A DNA stretch of 64,000 bases from Maribacter sp044594925. Lineage in GTDB: Bacteria; Bacteroidota; Bacteroidia; Flavobacteriales; Flavobacteriaceae. Below, piece after piece: positions 16,615-26,487 of this stretch. The notes beneath the pieces are model-generated. The model made no database searches, was not told the origin of the DNA, and worked only from the letters and a program-made list of their open reading frames with translations. The position numbers and the translations under genes were made by a program. The first letter of the stretch is position 1; every line of letters starts with the position of its first letter. The stretch lies in NCBI RefSeq assembly GCF_044594925.1, contig NZ_CP138991.1, forward strand, positions 2,790,001-2,854,000, given 5' to 3'.

Positions 16615-18171
16615 ATGAAAAAACCACTCTCGCTGTTAGTACTTATCGTACTATTTATCAGCAATTTTAATATAGCACAATCTACTGAAGCCATTGTCGC
16701 CGCTATTGAAAAAGAAGCTAATGAAAATTCTCAACTAGAACAACTGGCGTATGAACTAATGGATGTTAATGGTCCTAGATTAGTAGGGACTCCACAAATG
16801 AAGACCGCACACGATTGGGCAGTCAACACCTATAAGAAATGGGGAATAACAGCTGAAAATCAAGAATGGGGAAAATGGCGCGGATGGGAACGCGGCATTA
16901 CGCACGTAGATATGGTTTATCCCAGAATAGCCTCGCTGCACGCAACACAGTTGGCATGGAATCCAAGTACTGGGAAAAAAGGCGTAACAGCGGATTTAAT
17001 AACACTCCCTATGGTTTCAGATTCCTTGGCCTTTGTAAAATGGCTTCCGAATGTAAAGGGAAAGATTGTTATGGTGAGTATGTTACAAGCTACAGGAAGA
17101 CCGGATTACAACTGGGAAGAATTTGCAACACCGGAATCCCTTGAAAAAATGAAATCAGCGCGAGACGCCCAAGAAAAAGCATGGCGCGAAAACTTCAAGA
17201 ATACTGGGTACACTAGCAGAACCATAAATGCTGCTCTTGAAAAAGCTGGAGCAGTAGGTATTGCGCAGTCTAGATGGTCTGAAGGATTTGGTGCCAATAA
17301 AATATTCAGTGCAGGTACCGAAAAGATTCCTGTAGTTGATATATCCCTAGAAGATTATGGTATGCTTTATAGAATGGTAATGAAAGGCGCAAATCCTAAA
17401 ATAAAAATAGTAGCGGAATCCAAAGAGCTTGGTGAAGTGCCTACATTTAATACCATTGCTACAATTCCGGGAACTGAATTCCCGGATGAATATGTAATTC
17501 TTTCGGCCCATTTTGATTCTTGGGACGGAGCAACTGGTGCAACGGATAATGGAACAGGAACCATTACCATGCTAGAGGCTGTTCGTATTCTTAAAAAAGT
17601 ATATCCTAATCCAAAACGCACTATTCTTTTGGGGCACTGGGGAAGTGAAGAACAGGGATTAAATGGCTCAAGAGCTTTTGTGGAAGACAATCCTAAAATC
17701 GTAGAAGGATTACAGGCTTTATTTAATCAAGATAATGGAACAGGGCGTGTTGTACGTTTGTCGGGACAAGGATTTCTGCACGCCTATGATTATTTGGGAA
17801 AGTGGATGGAGGCCGTTCCCAAAGACATCACAAAACATATTGAAACTACATTTCCGGGAATACCAGGAGGTGGAGGTTCCGATTACGCTTCTTTTGTTGC
17901 CGCAGGAGCACCGGCTTTCTCCTTAAGTTCATTGAGTTGGAGCTACTGGAACTATACATGGCATACCAATCTGGACACCTATGACAAGATTGTATTCGAC
18001 GACGTAAGGAGCAATGCTATCCTAACAGCAATACTAACTTATATGGCATGCGAAGATCCTAAAAAAACGTCCCGAGAAAAGGCTACCTTAATCGGTACAA
18101 GTCGCAGAACGGGGCAACCACTATCGTGGCCCACTCCTAGAAGTCCCAATAGAAAAGGTGGACTAGACTAA
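16615..18171 (+). CDS. Secreted M28-family zinc peptidase
   Basis: 518 residues from the ATG at 16615, which puts a signal peptide (KKPLSLLVLIVLFISNFNIAQ) at the N-terminus. An in-frame TTG at 16585 would add ten residues with no signal character. A PA-like insert precedes the catalytic domain. Zinc ligands typical of M28 are visible: H299 and D311 (AHFDSW, GATDNGTG), E345/E346 (GSEEQG), D373 (QDNGTG) and H450 (TWHTNLD). Known: M28 enzymes are amino- or carboxypeptidases. It begins 76 nt after the sugar-acid operon and may be read with it. The next gene, a large secreted propeller protein, starts 27 nt downstream. Confidence 0.9.
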   Translation: MKKPLSLLVLIVLFISNFNIAQSTEAIVAAIEKEANENSQLEQLAYELMDVNGPRLVGTPQMKTAHDWAVNTYKKWGITAENQEWGKWRGWERGITHVDMVYPRIASLHATQLAWNPSTGKKGVTADLITLPMVSDSLAFVKWLPNVKGKIVMVSMLQATGRPDYNWEEFATPESLEKMKSARDAQEKAWRENFKNTGYTSRTINAALEKAGAVGIAQSRWSEGFGANKIFSAGTEKIPVVDISLEDYGMLYRMVMKGANPKIKIVAESKELGEVPTFNTIATIPGTEFPDEYVILSAHFDSWDGATGATDNGTGTITMLEAVRILKKVYPNPKRTILLGHWGSEEQGLNGSRAFVEDNPKIVEGLQALFNQDNGTGRVVRLSGQGFLHAYDYLGKWMEAVPKDITKHIETTFPGIPGGGGSDYASFVAAGAPAFSLSSLSWSYWNYTWHTNLDTYDKIVFDDVRSNAILTAILTYMACEDPKKTSREKATLIGTSRRTGQPLSWPTPRSPNRKGGLD

Positions 18172-18198
18172 AAAAGTACAACATCTTAAAACCAACCC

Positions 18199-21100
18199 AT
18201 GAAAACAATACACTATTTCTTAATTGCAGTTCTTATTATACCGCTTTCGCTAACGGCCCAACGTAGAAAAAATAAAAAAACACCCACTTACGTAAAAGTG
18301 GAGGATTCTACTTTTCACGGCTTAAAATGGCGAAACATAGGTCCATTCAGAGGCGGACGTAGTGTGGCTTCTTCAGGAGTGGTGGGTCAACCCATGACCT
18401 ACTACAATGGAACCGTTGGAGGCGGCATATGGAAAACAACGGATGATGGTATTACATGGAAAAACGTTTCTGACGGGTTTTTAAAAACAGGAACTGTCGG
18501 TTCCATTGCAGTCTCTGAAACCAATCCGAATATTGTCATAGCAGGTATGGGCGAACATGCCGCGCGCGGTGTCATGACTTCTATGGGGGATGGTGTTTAC
18601 AAATCTACGGATGCAGGAAAATCTTGGTCTCATATAGGTTTGGACGAAACCAGGCATATCTCCGATGTCATTATTCACCCTACAAATCCTGATATCATTT
18701 TTGTCGCGGCACAAGGCGCACAATATGGTCCTAACGCACAACGTGGCATATACAGGTCTCTTAATGGCGGTGCAACTTGGGAAAATGTGCTGTTCATTGA
18801 CAATAACACAGGAGCCTCAGATTTAACGATGGATATGAAAAATCCGTTAATTTTATATGCGGCCATGTGGGAGCATCGCAGGTATCCTTGGATTATGGAA
18901 TCAGGCGGAAAAAACTCGGGTCTTTATAAGTCCGTCGATGGCGGAACTACATGGAAACAATTAAAAGAAGGATTACCCAAGGAATTTGGAAAGGCGGGAA
19001 TTTCGGTTTCAAGAGCGAATCCAGAACGTGTTTTTGCTGTAATTGAGGCAAAAGATGACAAAGGAGGCATTTACCGTTCCGATGATGCGGGAAAAAAGTG
19101 GACACAGGTCAATAAAGACCGTATCAACATTGCTCGTTCTTGGTATTATATGGAGATTTTGGCCGATACCCAAGATGAGAACATCGTTTATGTTCTAAAC
19201 GCGCCTGTTACAAAATCTATTGATGGCGGAAAATCGTTCACTCCTTTAGCTACTCCCCATGGAGACAATCATCATTTGTGGATACATCCTCACGACAATC
19301 AAAAGATGATAAATTCCAATGACGGTGGTTCTAACGTTTCCAATAACGGTGGAAAAAGCTGGAGTACCCAACAAAATCAAAATACGGCACAATTCTACAG
19401 GGTAATTACGGATAATTTAATGCCTTACAACATTTATGGTGGTCAACAGGATAACTCTACGGTGGCCATAGCATCCAGAACAAATGATGCGGGAATCGAT
19501 TGGAAAGATTGGCACGCAGTTGCAGGTGGGGAAAGTGCCTTTTTAGCGTTTGACCCAGATAATCCCGTACTTATTTATGGAGGAACCTACCAAGGGAATA
19601 TCGATAAATGGGATGCTGCTACACGTGAGTCCAAGGCAATAAAGGAATATCCTGAATTAGGGTTAAGCGTAGCTCCTAAAGATTCTAAATATCGGTATAA
19701 CTGGAACGCCCCAATCATTACCTCTCCACACGATAGAAAAACCATTTATCATGCAGGTAATGTCGTGTTCAAATCTACAGATGAAGGACAAAGTTGGACA
19801 ACGGTAAGTCCAGATCTAACCAAAAACGAAAAAGATAAACACGGCCCAGGTGGTGGCCCCTTCACCAATGAGGCCGCTGGTGGTGAAAACTATAATACCA
19901 TTACCTATTTAGTGGAGTCCCTACATGAGGAAGGCGTACTATGGGCGGGTACGGATGATGGTTTACTTCATGTGACCAAAAATGGTGGACAAAACTGGGA
20001 TAATATAACACCAGCTGGCATTAAAGATGGAATCATTAATTCTATTGAGGTATCACCACATGATGCGGCAACGGCTTACGTTGTTGTTATGCGTTATAAA
20101 TCCATGGACCTAAACTCCCATATTTTCAAGACCTCCGATTATGGTGCCACTTGGACAAAAATTACAAATGGTATTACAGGCGCACATACATTTACCCGCG
20201 TGGTTCGTGAAGATCATAAACAAAAAGGTTTGTTGTATGCCGGTACGGAAACAGGATTATTCATTTCTTTAAACGATGGTGTTAATTGGCAACCCTTTCA
20301 GTTAAACCTGCCTATTGTTCCCATCAATGACTTAACGATACATGACAATGATTTGGTAGTAGCTACGGCAGGTCGCGCATTTTGGATTTTGGATGATGTT
20401 TCGGCCATACAGAACATAAAAGCTCCGAAACAAGAAATAACGCTCTTCCAACCAAAGGATACCTATTTATTTTTTGGTGGCTCTAGCGAAAAACCAAGAC
20501 AAGGTTTAGGTGACAACCCACCTAGTGGAGTTACTTTTGACTACTACTTAGCGGAAAAAATGGATAGTACGGAACTTAAGTTAACGGTGTTACAGAACAA
20601 CAAAATTATAAGAACCATCACCAACCAAAAACCGAAGAACTTCAAATCTTGGCCAGGAGGACCTTCGAAACCTAAAGTGCTTCCCTCTAAAAAGGGATAT
20701 AACCGTTTTACTTGGGATTTTAAAAGAGATGGACTACCAAGTGTTGAAAAAGTTTTTACTTTCGGAGGACTTGGCGGAAGTGCCGTAGGGCCAGGAGAAT
20801 ACACTTTAAGGCTTAGTGCGGCAGGAAACACTGCTGAAACCACAGTTACTATTTTGCCGAACCCGAAAGTAAAAGGAAGTTTGGACGACTACCAAGAACA
20901 GCAACAAATACTGACCACCATTGAGAGTACCGTAGAAGAAATACATACATCGGTCAACGCCATGCGTTCTGCTAAAAAGCAACTTTCGCAATACGCAACA
21001 CTTTTAAAAGACCGGGATGATGCCAAGCTTTTATTGGAAAAAGGTGACTCCCTAAAAACACGTATTACCACTTGGGAAGAAAATTTGATACAACCCAAGC

Positions 21101-21348
21101 AGAAGACCTTTCAGGATGTAATCAATTTCACCAATCAGCTTAATGCACAATTGCTACATTTAAGAGGCTACGTAAATGCAGTGGAGCCAAAAGTTACAAA
21201 AGGAGCCAAACAAAGATTACAAGACCTTTTAGGACAATGGAATGGTTTCAAATCAGAACATGATGCTATAATCAATATAGAGATGAAAGCCTTTAACGAC
21301 TTGTATGAAGAATTAGGTATCCCGGCTATAATATTACCCCAAGAGTAA
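18199..21348 (+). CDS. Large secreted BNR/VPS10-like beta-propeller protein
   Basis: 1049 residues with a signal peptide (LIAVLIIPLSLTAQ). Residues about 35-760 are a repeated beta-propeller with many Asp-box/BNR motifs of the S-x-D-x-G-x-T/S-W type (KTTDDGITW, KSTDAGKSW, KSVDGGTTW, KSTDEGQSW, KTSDYGATW), as in sortilin/VPS10 and sialidase-fold proteins. The C-terminal third has a beta domain and a helical region. Members are often labelled glycosyl hydrolase, but I see no catalytic residues that justify an enzyme call. Linked to the M28 peptidase gene (27 nt), it is probably a periplasmic or surface binding protein. Confidence 0.82.
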   Translation: MKTIHYFLIAVLIIPLSLTAQRRKNKKTPTYVKVEDSTFHGLKWRNIGPFRGGRSVASSGVVGQPMTYYNGTVGGGIWKTTDDGITWKNVSDGFLKTGTVGSIAVSETNPNIVIAGMGEHAARGVMTSMGDGVYKSTDAGKSWSHIGLDETRHISDVIIHPTNPDIIFVAAQGAQYGPNAQRGIYRSLNGGATWENVLFIDNNTGASDLTMDMKNPLILYAAMWEHRRYPWIMESGGKNSGLYKSVDGGTTWKQLKEGLPKEFGKAGISVSRANPERVFAVIEAKDDKGGIYRSDDAGKKWTQVNKDRINIARSWYYMEILADTQDENIVYVLNAPVTKSIDGGKSFTPLATPHGDNHHLWIHPHDNQKMINSNDGGSNVSNNGGKSWSTQQNQNTAQFYRVITDNLMPYNIYGGQQDNSTVAIASRTNDAGIDWKDWHAVAGGESAFLAFDPDNPVLIYGGTYQGNIDKWDAATRESKAIKEYPELGLSVAPKDSKYRYNWNAPIITSPHDRKTIYHAGNVVFKSTDEGQSWTTVSPDLTKNEKDKHGPGGGPFTNEAAGGENYNTITYLVESLHEEGVLWAGTDDGLLHVTKNGGQNWDNITPAGIKDGIINSIEVSPHDAATAYVVVMRYKSMDLNSHIFKTSDYGATWTKITNGITGAHTFTRVVREDHKQKGLLYAGTETGLFISLNDGVNWQPFQLNLPIVPINDLTIHDNDLVVATAGRAFWILDDVSAIQNIKAPKQEITLFQPKDTYLFFGGSSEKPRQGLGDNPPSGVTFDYYLAEKMDSTELKLTVLQNNKIIRTITNQKPKNFKSWPGGPSKPKVLPSKKGYNRFTWDFKRDGLPSVEKVFTFGGLGGSAVGPGEYTLRLSAAGNTAETTVTILPNPKVKGSLDDYQEQQQILTTIESTVEEIHTSVNAMRSAKKQLSQYATLLKDRDDAKLLLEKGDSLKTRITTWEENLIQPKQKTFQDVINFTNQLNAQLLHLRGYVNAVEPKVTKGAKQRLQDLLGQWNGFKSEHDAIINIEMKAFNDLYEELGIPAIILPQE

Positions 21349-21374
21349 GGTGCAACGGAATTTACTAGAGAGAA

Positions 21375-21947
21375 ATGGCCGATTTTATTTCTGACAAATC
21401 TTTTGAAGGTTTAGATTTTACAATTAAACCTTTACCCAAGGGGGAATATGAAAACTGCGTATTTAAGAGCTGTAATTTCTCTAATGGTTATCTAGACAAT
21501 CAGAACTTCATGGAGTGCACCTTTGTAGCATGCAACCTTAGCAACACTAATGTTGCACACACGCAATTCAACGGGGTTTTATTTAATCATTGTAAAATGA
21601 TGGGGATAGATTTCGAGGAAGCAACTAGTTTTTTAATGGATTTTACCTTTGAACATTGCGTCTTACAGCTATCCTCTTTTGTTGGTCTATCTCTTAAAAA
21701 AACACACTTTCTGGATTGCAAACTAATCGAGGTCGATTTTACAAAGTCAGATTTAACACAATCCCTCTTTGAGAAATGCGATTTAAACAGGGCTATCTTC
21801 GACAATAGCATATTAGAAAAAGTAAATTTTACTTCAGCCTATAATTTTATTATTGATCCCGAAATTAATCGCATGAAAAACGCCGTATTTACCCCAAAAC
21901 AGCTGCCCCAACTGTTAAAAAAACACCAACTTCAAATTAAAAACTAA
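21375..21947 (+). CDS. Pentapeptide-repeat protein
   Basis: 190 residues with pentapeptide repeats through most of the chain (CVFKSCNFSNGYLDNQNF, CNLSNTNVAHTQF, CDLNRAIFDNS), where every fifth residue is F or L as needed for a right-handed quadrilateral beta helix. It is Qnr/McbG-like in general shape but lacks anything I can tie to gyrase protection, so function is open. Start ATG at 21375, 26 nt after the propeller gene. No signal peptide. Confidence 0.85.
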   Translation: MADFISDKSFEGLDFTIKPLPKGEYENCVFKSCNFSNGYLDNQNFMECTFVACNLSNTNVAHTQFNGVLFNHCKMMGIDFEEATSFLMDFTFEHCVLQLSSFVGLSLKKTHFLDCKLIEVDFTKSDLTQSLFEKCDLNRAIFDNSILEKVNFTSAYNFIIDPEINRMKNAVFTPKQLPQLLKKHQLQIKN

Positions 21948-22052
21948 TACCGAACAAGGTATATCATACAGCTATTATTTACCCAATTTCATAAAAATAG
22001 CACTATCCAATTGTAATCGGATAATTTGTACCTTGTAACAAAGCATAATCTC

Positions 22053-22544
22053 ATGAAACCAGTTCTAATCCTGTTTTTATTTTTAGGAAGTATGTCTCAT
22101 GCTCAAAACACCATGTCATTAGAGAATGATGCCATTTCCCCCAAAGCCGTCATTGAAGAGATAGCATGGATGACAGGGCATTGGAAAGGTGAAGCCTTTG
22201 GAGGTATCACAGAAGAAATATGGAGTCCGCCAAATGCTGGTTCCATGATGTTTGTTTTCAGATTAATTGTCGAAGAAGAAGTCAATTTTTATGAAATTGG
22301 GCATATTAGAGAAGTAGATAACACCTTAACCTTTGAACTGAAACATTTTGACAAGGAATTAAAAGGGTGGGAAGCGAAAGAAGAAGTTCAAAGTTTTAAG
22401 TTGGTTAAAGTAGCAGAGAATCGGCTCTATTTTGATGGGTTTACCTTTGAAAGAATCAGTCCTAACGAAATAAATATTTATGGTCTTATTCACCAGAATG
22501 ACGGTACGGAAGAAGAGGTTAAGTTCAATTACAAAAGGCAATAA
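22053..22544 (+). CDS. Secreted lipocalin-like DUF6265-type protein
   Basis: 163 residues from the ATG at 22053, giving a clean signal peptide (KPVLILFLFLGSMSHAQ). The in-frame TTG at 22026 would put nine residues before it. The mature part has the pattern WMTGHWKG...EEIWSPPNAGSMMFVFR and then alternating beta strands, as in DUF6265/lipocalin-like proteins of Bacteroidota. Function unknown. The stop abuts the next ATG with no gap. Confidence 0.7.
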   Translation: MKPVLILFLFLGSMSHAQNTMSLENDAISPKAVIEEIAWMTGHWKGEAFGGITEEIWSPPNAGSMMFVFRLIVEEEVNFYEIGHIREVDNTLTFELKHFDKELKGWEAKEEVQSFKLVKVAENRLYFDGFTFERISPNEINIYGLIHQNDGTEEEVKFNYKRQ

Positions 22545-22895
22545 ATGAAGAAAAAATGCTTAGAGTGCGGAACAGAAATTATAGGCCGTATCGATAAAAA
22601 ATTCTGCAACGATTACTGCCGTAATGCCTATAACAACAAAATAAATAAGGATAGTAAAAACCTTATACGTAATATTAATAATAGGTTGCGTAAAAACTAT
22701 CGTGTGCTAGATAGTTTTAAACTAACGGATGGTAAAACCAAAACAACCCGAACCCGATTATTGGACAAAGGATTTGATTTTGATTTCATTACCAACCTCT
22801 ACACCACTAAAAAAGGAACTACCTATTATTTTGTCTATGACTTAGGCTATCTGCCCTTGGATAACGATTATTATATGATCGTAAAAAGAGAATAA
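22545..22895 (+). CDS. Small zinc-ribbon protein of unknown function
   Basis: 116 residues. C5, C8, C21 and C25 (CxxC then CNDYC) form a likely zinc site with a motif near FCNDYCRNAYNNK, followed by a very basic segment and a beta-rich tail ending YYMIVKRE. The layout suggests a nucleic-acid or protein-binding ribbon. I do not recognise a named family. It starts directly at the stop of the preceding lipocalin-like gene, so the two are translationally coupled. Confidence 0.75.
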   Translation: MKKKCLECGTEIIGRIDKKFCNDYCRNAYNNKINKDSKNLIRNINNRLRKNYRVLDSFKLTDGKTKTTRTRLLDKGFDFDFITNLYTTKKGTTYYFVYDLGYLPLDNDYYMIVKRE

Positions 22896-23109
22896 CAAGC
22901 CTTAAGTCCCATGATTTCTATACACGGATTAAGACAAAAATATAGCTATCCTTATTATTTATGTCCATGTAGGTAAGAAATATGGTCTTTTACGGCTAAA
23001 CCTGAACTAGGCATTCCGAATCTTACTATATCGTAGCTGACAATTTAGAAAAAAATACTTGAAAGCGTATAGAGAATTGTGTTTCCCCTTTGGGAGTTGA
23101 GGGGGGGGT

Positions 23110-23574
23110 CTATTTCCAATTCTGCCCACTCAATTTTAAAGCCGCGATTACGATATCCTTACGACTAATCTGTCCTACAAGCAGACCATTCTTCATTACA
23201 GGAAGTCTACGTCTGTTATGCTTATCGAAAATACCGGCAGCATCAAAGATAGAGATATCGTGCGGTATGGTTTCCACATTTTTCGTCATATACTTCTCTA
23301 CACTTTTATCCAATATAGGTTGATTAAAATAACGGCTTTCAGAAATTTGTTTCATGCAATCCGCTTCGGAAACAATCCCTACTAAAAAACCATTACTGTC
23401 TAGAACCGGGCCTCCTGAAATATGGTGCTTTGCAAACTGTTCCATGACTTCTAAAATAGATTGCTCGGGGCTAAATGTAACCAGTTTAGTAGTCATATAA
23501 TCAGAGACCAAAATAGGCGCTTCAAATTCTTTTTTTACGATCTTGCGTATCCCTTGAAAGCTCTTGATTCCCAT
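23110..23574 (-). CDS. CBS-domain-pair protein
   Basis: 154 residues made almost wholly of two CBS domains: VSDYMTTKLVTFSPEQSILEVMEQFAKHHISGGPVLD, then KYMTKNVETIPHDISIFDAAGIFDKHNRRRLPVMKNG. Such Bateman modules bind adenine nucleotides and regulate partners. No catalytic domain is attached, so it is a stand-alone sensor whose partner cannot be named from context. Between the zinc-ribbon gene and this stop (22896-23109) I see only AT-rich DNA and a run of eight G at 23101-23108. Confidence 0.88.
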   Translation of the reverse strand: MGIKSFQGIRKIVKKEFEAPILVSDYMTTKLVTFSPEQSILEVMEQFAKHHISGGPVLDSNGFLVGIVSEADCMKQISESRYFNQPILDKSVEKYMTKNVETIPHDISIFDAAGIFDKHNRRRLPVMKNGLLVGQISRKDIVIAALKLSGQNWK

Positions 23575-23801
23575 ACTATTTTATTTAAAGGTTGATTATT
23601 AAAGATAGAAAAAAATTATGAATTTGTTAAAAAAACTCGTCGTATGACTGCTTATCTTTAAGGTTTTCAGATTTTGATCATTAAATTCAAGGTTGTAAAT
23701 GATCTCAGGGGCAAGCCTTAGAGTATTGAACCTTTTGGCGGTGCCGATAAAAACTATTGTTTAGATAAAATCTATAGGTATTACTATTTAAAAATGATTC
23801 T

Positions 23802-24617
23802 TTGGTAAGAGATACAATTGGAATTATAGGAATTGGTTGGTTAGGCCTGCCATTGGCAACGGCATTTATAGCTGAAGGGTACGTGGTAAAAGGCTCTACC
23901 ACTTCAGCAGCTAAAATAGATACCTTTAAGAGCGAAGGGATTATCCCGTATCACATTGAAATTTCAGAAGCTGAAATTACAGGGGAAATCGATAACTTTC
24001 TAAAGGATGTTACTTATCTAATCATCAATGTACCTCCAGGCCTAAGAGGCGAAGGCCCCAAGGAAAGTTATGTCAAGAAAATGCAATTACTGCACCAAGA
24101 AGTACGTAGATCGGCCATAAAACATATTCTATTCGTAAGCAGCACTTCCGTTTATGGTGAGGTTACGGGAGATGTAGACGAGGAAACCGTTCCAAGGCCC
24201 ACTTCGGAATCGGGAGTACAACTATTGGCATCAGAGAACATATTTAGAGGGAACAAATCCTTAAATACCACGATTCTACGTTTTGCTGGCCTAATAGGTC
24301 CTTCAAGACATCCGGTTACCATTTTATCGAAGAAAAAGAATCTCAGCGATGGTAATGCGCCAGTGAACTTAATTCACCGAGATGATTGTGTTGCTATTAT
24401 CAAAGGGATTATTTTAGAAAAGCAATGGGGTAAAATTTTTAATGGAGTACATCCAGAGCATCCAACTAAAAAGGACTATTATACCCAAATTGCTAAAGCA
24501 AGAAATCTAAAAAAACCTGATTATCAAATAGTTAAAGATAAAAAATATAAGAAAATTAATACTTGTAAGTTTTTTCTTATTAATAAACAATCGCTTTTTA
24601 CCTCACTCTACAGTTAA
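23802..24617 (+). CDS. NAD-dependent epimerase-like SDR (YeeZ type)
   Basis: 271 residues with the Rossmann glycine motif IGIIGIGWLGLPLA at the N-terminus, FVSSTSVYGEV in the Ser/Tyr region and a basic C-terminal tail. It matches the YeeZ-like branch of extended SDRs. No in-frame ATG precedes the glycine motif: the frame is closed by a TAG at 23775, and the nearby ATG at 23794 is out of frame. The start is therefore the TTG at 23802, an unusual choice that puts the motif five residues in. The substrate is unknown. Confidence 0.8.
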   Translation: MVRDTIGIIGIGWLGLPLATAFIAEGYVVKGSTTSAAKIDTFKSEGIIPYHIEISEAEITGEIDNFLKDVTYLIINVPPGLRGEGPKESYVKKMQLLHQEVRRSAIKHILFVSSTSVYGEVTGDVDEETVPRPTSESGVQLLASENIFRGNKSLNTTILRFAGLIGPSRHPVTILSKKKNLSDGNAPVNLIHRDDCVAIIKGIILEKQWGKIFNGVHPEHPTKKDYYTQIAKARNLKKPDYQIVKDKKYKKINTCKFFLINKQSLFTSLYS

Positions 24618-24737
24618 TTGACCACAAGAATTCATCAGTTGACAACATTTGCTACTGTTTCATGTTAATATACTCCTGATTCTTAGATAGTTATCGATGA
24701 AATACATATCTTTATATAACATTAAAAACAAAATGTT

Positions 24738-25112
24738 ATGGAAAAATCAAAAGTACGGGAGAAGGTTTTAATGGAATTAGAAAACCTTATTGCCCTAAGT
24801 TGTAAAGACCCAAAAGGATATAAGAAATTCAATCGCTTGCATGTAGCACTTTTAAAAAAGCATTATAATGCAGCAGATGTTACTATCGATTATCACAGAA
24901 ATAGAGTGCAAATGGATATTATTCTGGACGATGACATATTCCAAGCAGAGAAAGTAAATGTTAACATTCCTACGCTATACACCAATTTATTGTTTCTGAA
25001 TCTTAGAAAATTCTTGAAATCTTGCATAGATAAAGACCAAAAAAGTATTGGTTTCTATGCCCAAATTCTAAGTTCTTTTCATCGGAAAGAAAACCAGTTC
25101 ACATTGGCTTAA
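24738..25112 (+). CDS. Conserved-looking small protein, function unknown
   Basis: 124 residues, charged and soluble, mixed alpha/beta, beginning MEKSKVREKVLMELEN. I recognise no family. It has its own ATG and a strong terminator 18 nt after the stop, so it appears to be a single-gene transcript. An imperfect -7 element (TATCTTTA) lies about 30 nt upstream of the start. Coding character is like its neighbours. Confidence 0.65.
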   Translation: MEKSKVREKVLMELENLIALSCKDPKGYKKFNRLHVALLKKHYNAADVTIDYHRNRVQMDIILDDDIFQAEKVNVNIPTLYTNLLFLNLRKFLKSCIDKDQKSIGFYAQILSSFHRKENQFTLA

Positions 25113-25130
25113 ATCATATTTCTATAAAAG

Positions 25131-25161
25131 AAAAAAGGGCATTCGTAGATGCTCTTTTTTT
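25131..25161 (+). terminator. Intrinsic terminator
   Basis: AAAAAAGGGCAT pairs with ATGCTCTTTTTT (one G-T pair, loop TCGTAG) and runs into T's, after the small unknown gene. Confidence 0.8.
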
Positions 25162-25240
25162 GTTTCTAACATTTAAAGCTTTCCTTAACAGGTTCTTAGG
25201 GAATATTTTAATAGTTTAGCGCACCAAAAATTGATAAATA

Positions 25241-25948
25241 ATGAAAAAATTACTTTTTGCGCTTGTACTTATAATTAGTTTTAATGGGGTCGCGCAAACC
25301 AAAACCGAATTACAAAAGCACTATGAAGCATTTTATGATGAAATGCGATTACAAGGTGATATTGATGGTGTTATCAATGCCCTAACACATCTAAATATTC
25401 TTTCCCCATCTAAAGAACGAAAGGATACCTTGGCCTATATCTATGCCAACGACAATAGACACTTACAGGCTTTAAATACCATAGGTATAGAAAAACTTGC
25501 TACAGATTCAGATTTAGCCGTACAGGTAAAGGCAATATCCCTGAAAGCACTGAACCAGCCAAAAAGAGCTTTGGAACAGTTTGAAGTTTTGAACACTAGA
25601 ACTCCTAATGCCTATTTGGCCTATGAATTGGCAGACTTAAAAATACAACTTGGAGATAACGCAGGAGCATCAACTAATGTGGACTACGGTTTGGCGAATG
25701 CCAAAGACGACATGAAATACGCTTTTTACGAAAGACAGCAACCCTACGAAGTTCCTTTAAAAGCAGCTTTCCTTCATTTAAAAGCTTTGATACAATTTAA
25801 TCAGAACAAAGATGATATCGATGGGGCTATCGCCATATTGGACGAGGCACTTAAAATAGATCCTAATTTTAATTTGGCCAGTTTAAGCAAGCAAGCGCTG
25901 ACCTCTAGAAAAGAAGCACCAGCGGAGACCGGGGGAACTAAACAATAG
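25241..25948 (+). CDS. Secreted TPR-like protein, function unknown
   Basis: 235 residues with a signal peptide (KKLLFALVLIISFNGVAQ). The mature part is a run of helix pairs of TPR type (HLQALNTIGIEKL, KRALEQFEVLNTRTPNAYLAYELADLKIQLGD, GAIAILDEALKIDPNFNLA). It is probably a periplasmic scaffold. It has its own promoter region and ends in a shared convergent terminator. No partner is evident. Confidence 0.75.
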   Translation: MKKLLFALVLIISFNGVAQTKTELQKHYEAFYDEMRLQGDIDGVINALTHLNILSPSKERKDTLAYIYANDNRHLQALNTIGIEKLATDSDLAVQVKAISLKALNQPKRALEQFEVLNTRTPNAYLAYELADLKIQLGDNAGASTNVDYGLANAKDDMKYAFYERQQPYEVPLKAAFLHLKALIQFNQNKDDIDGAIAILDEALKIDPNFNLASLSKQALTSRKEAPAETGGTKQ

Positions 25949-25967
25949 ATTTAAAACTTATGGTATT

Positions 25968-25997
25968 AAAACGGGTGGACAAATGTCCGCCCGTTTT
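25968..25997. terminator. Bidirectional terminator
   Basis: AAACGGGTGGAC and GTCCGCCCGTTT arms around an AAAT loop, between the convergent TPR and NTF2-like genes. It touches the stop of the minus-strand gene. Confidence 0.85.
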
Positions 25998-26487
25998 AGT
26001 TTTTAGATAGTTTTTCCAATAAGGAATTATCACTATCCTTTTTAATGGCTATAAGTTCGCTAACATGCTCGTTAGGCACCGCGATGGAAAGTACATAATG
26101 TGCTATTTTCCAACCTATATCCGTCTTTCTTAAAACTCCCGAACCTCTGCATAGTTTCATTTGAGTATTCAACAGCTCGTCGAACCATGCAAAATCTTGC
26201 GCCTCATCAACGTAAATATTTCGCTCCACCGCAGTAAAGCTCCATGCCTTACCTTTATCAAAGTGAGGTTTCGAGTAGGCTTTAAAGGCAGGAATATTCC
26301 AATTCTCCATGGCATCGGTTCCAATGAACACAGCATCTGTAGTCATTAAATCAAAATAAGCATCAAATTCTGCATTACTGGCGGCTTTATGCCATGTATC
26401 CAAGGTAGTAGCTATGGCTTCCTTCGTGCCGTCTTGTGCTGACGTGAGGGAACCCACCAAAAATAACAAAATGCTAATTTTTTTCAT
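25996..26487 (-). CDS. Secreted SnoaL/NTF2-like protein
   Basis: 163 residues with a signal peptide (KKISILLFLVGSLTSAQ). The mature sequence has the NTF2-like layout seen in DUF4440/SnoaL_3 proteins: TLDTWHKAASNAEFDAYFD, TTDAVFIGTDAMENW, then FDELLNTQ and GWKIAHYVLSIAVPN. Such domains bind small molecules or act as isomerase-like enzymes; the substrate is unknown. Its 5' end overlaps the lipoprotein gene by 14 nt, so they form one operon. Confidence 0.82.
   Translation of the reverse strand: MKKISILLFLVGSLTSAQDGTKEAIATTLDTWHKAASNAEFDAYFDLMTTDAVFIGTDAMENWNIPAFKAYSKPHFDKGKAWSFTAVERNIYVDEAQDFAWFDELLNTQMKLCRGSGVLRKTDIGWKIAHYVLSIAVPNEHVSELIAIKKDSDNSLLEKLSKN

Noticed and set aside
21375..21947. 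Quinolone-resistance (Qnr) call for the pentapeptide protein
   Set aside because: The fold type alone does not support gyrase protection, and no Qnr-specific loops are recognisable.
23101..23108. Run of eight G as a phase-variable tract
   Set aside because: It lies outside any reading frame, just past the CBS gene stop, so slippage would not alter a protein that I can see.
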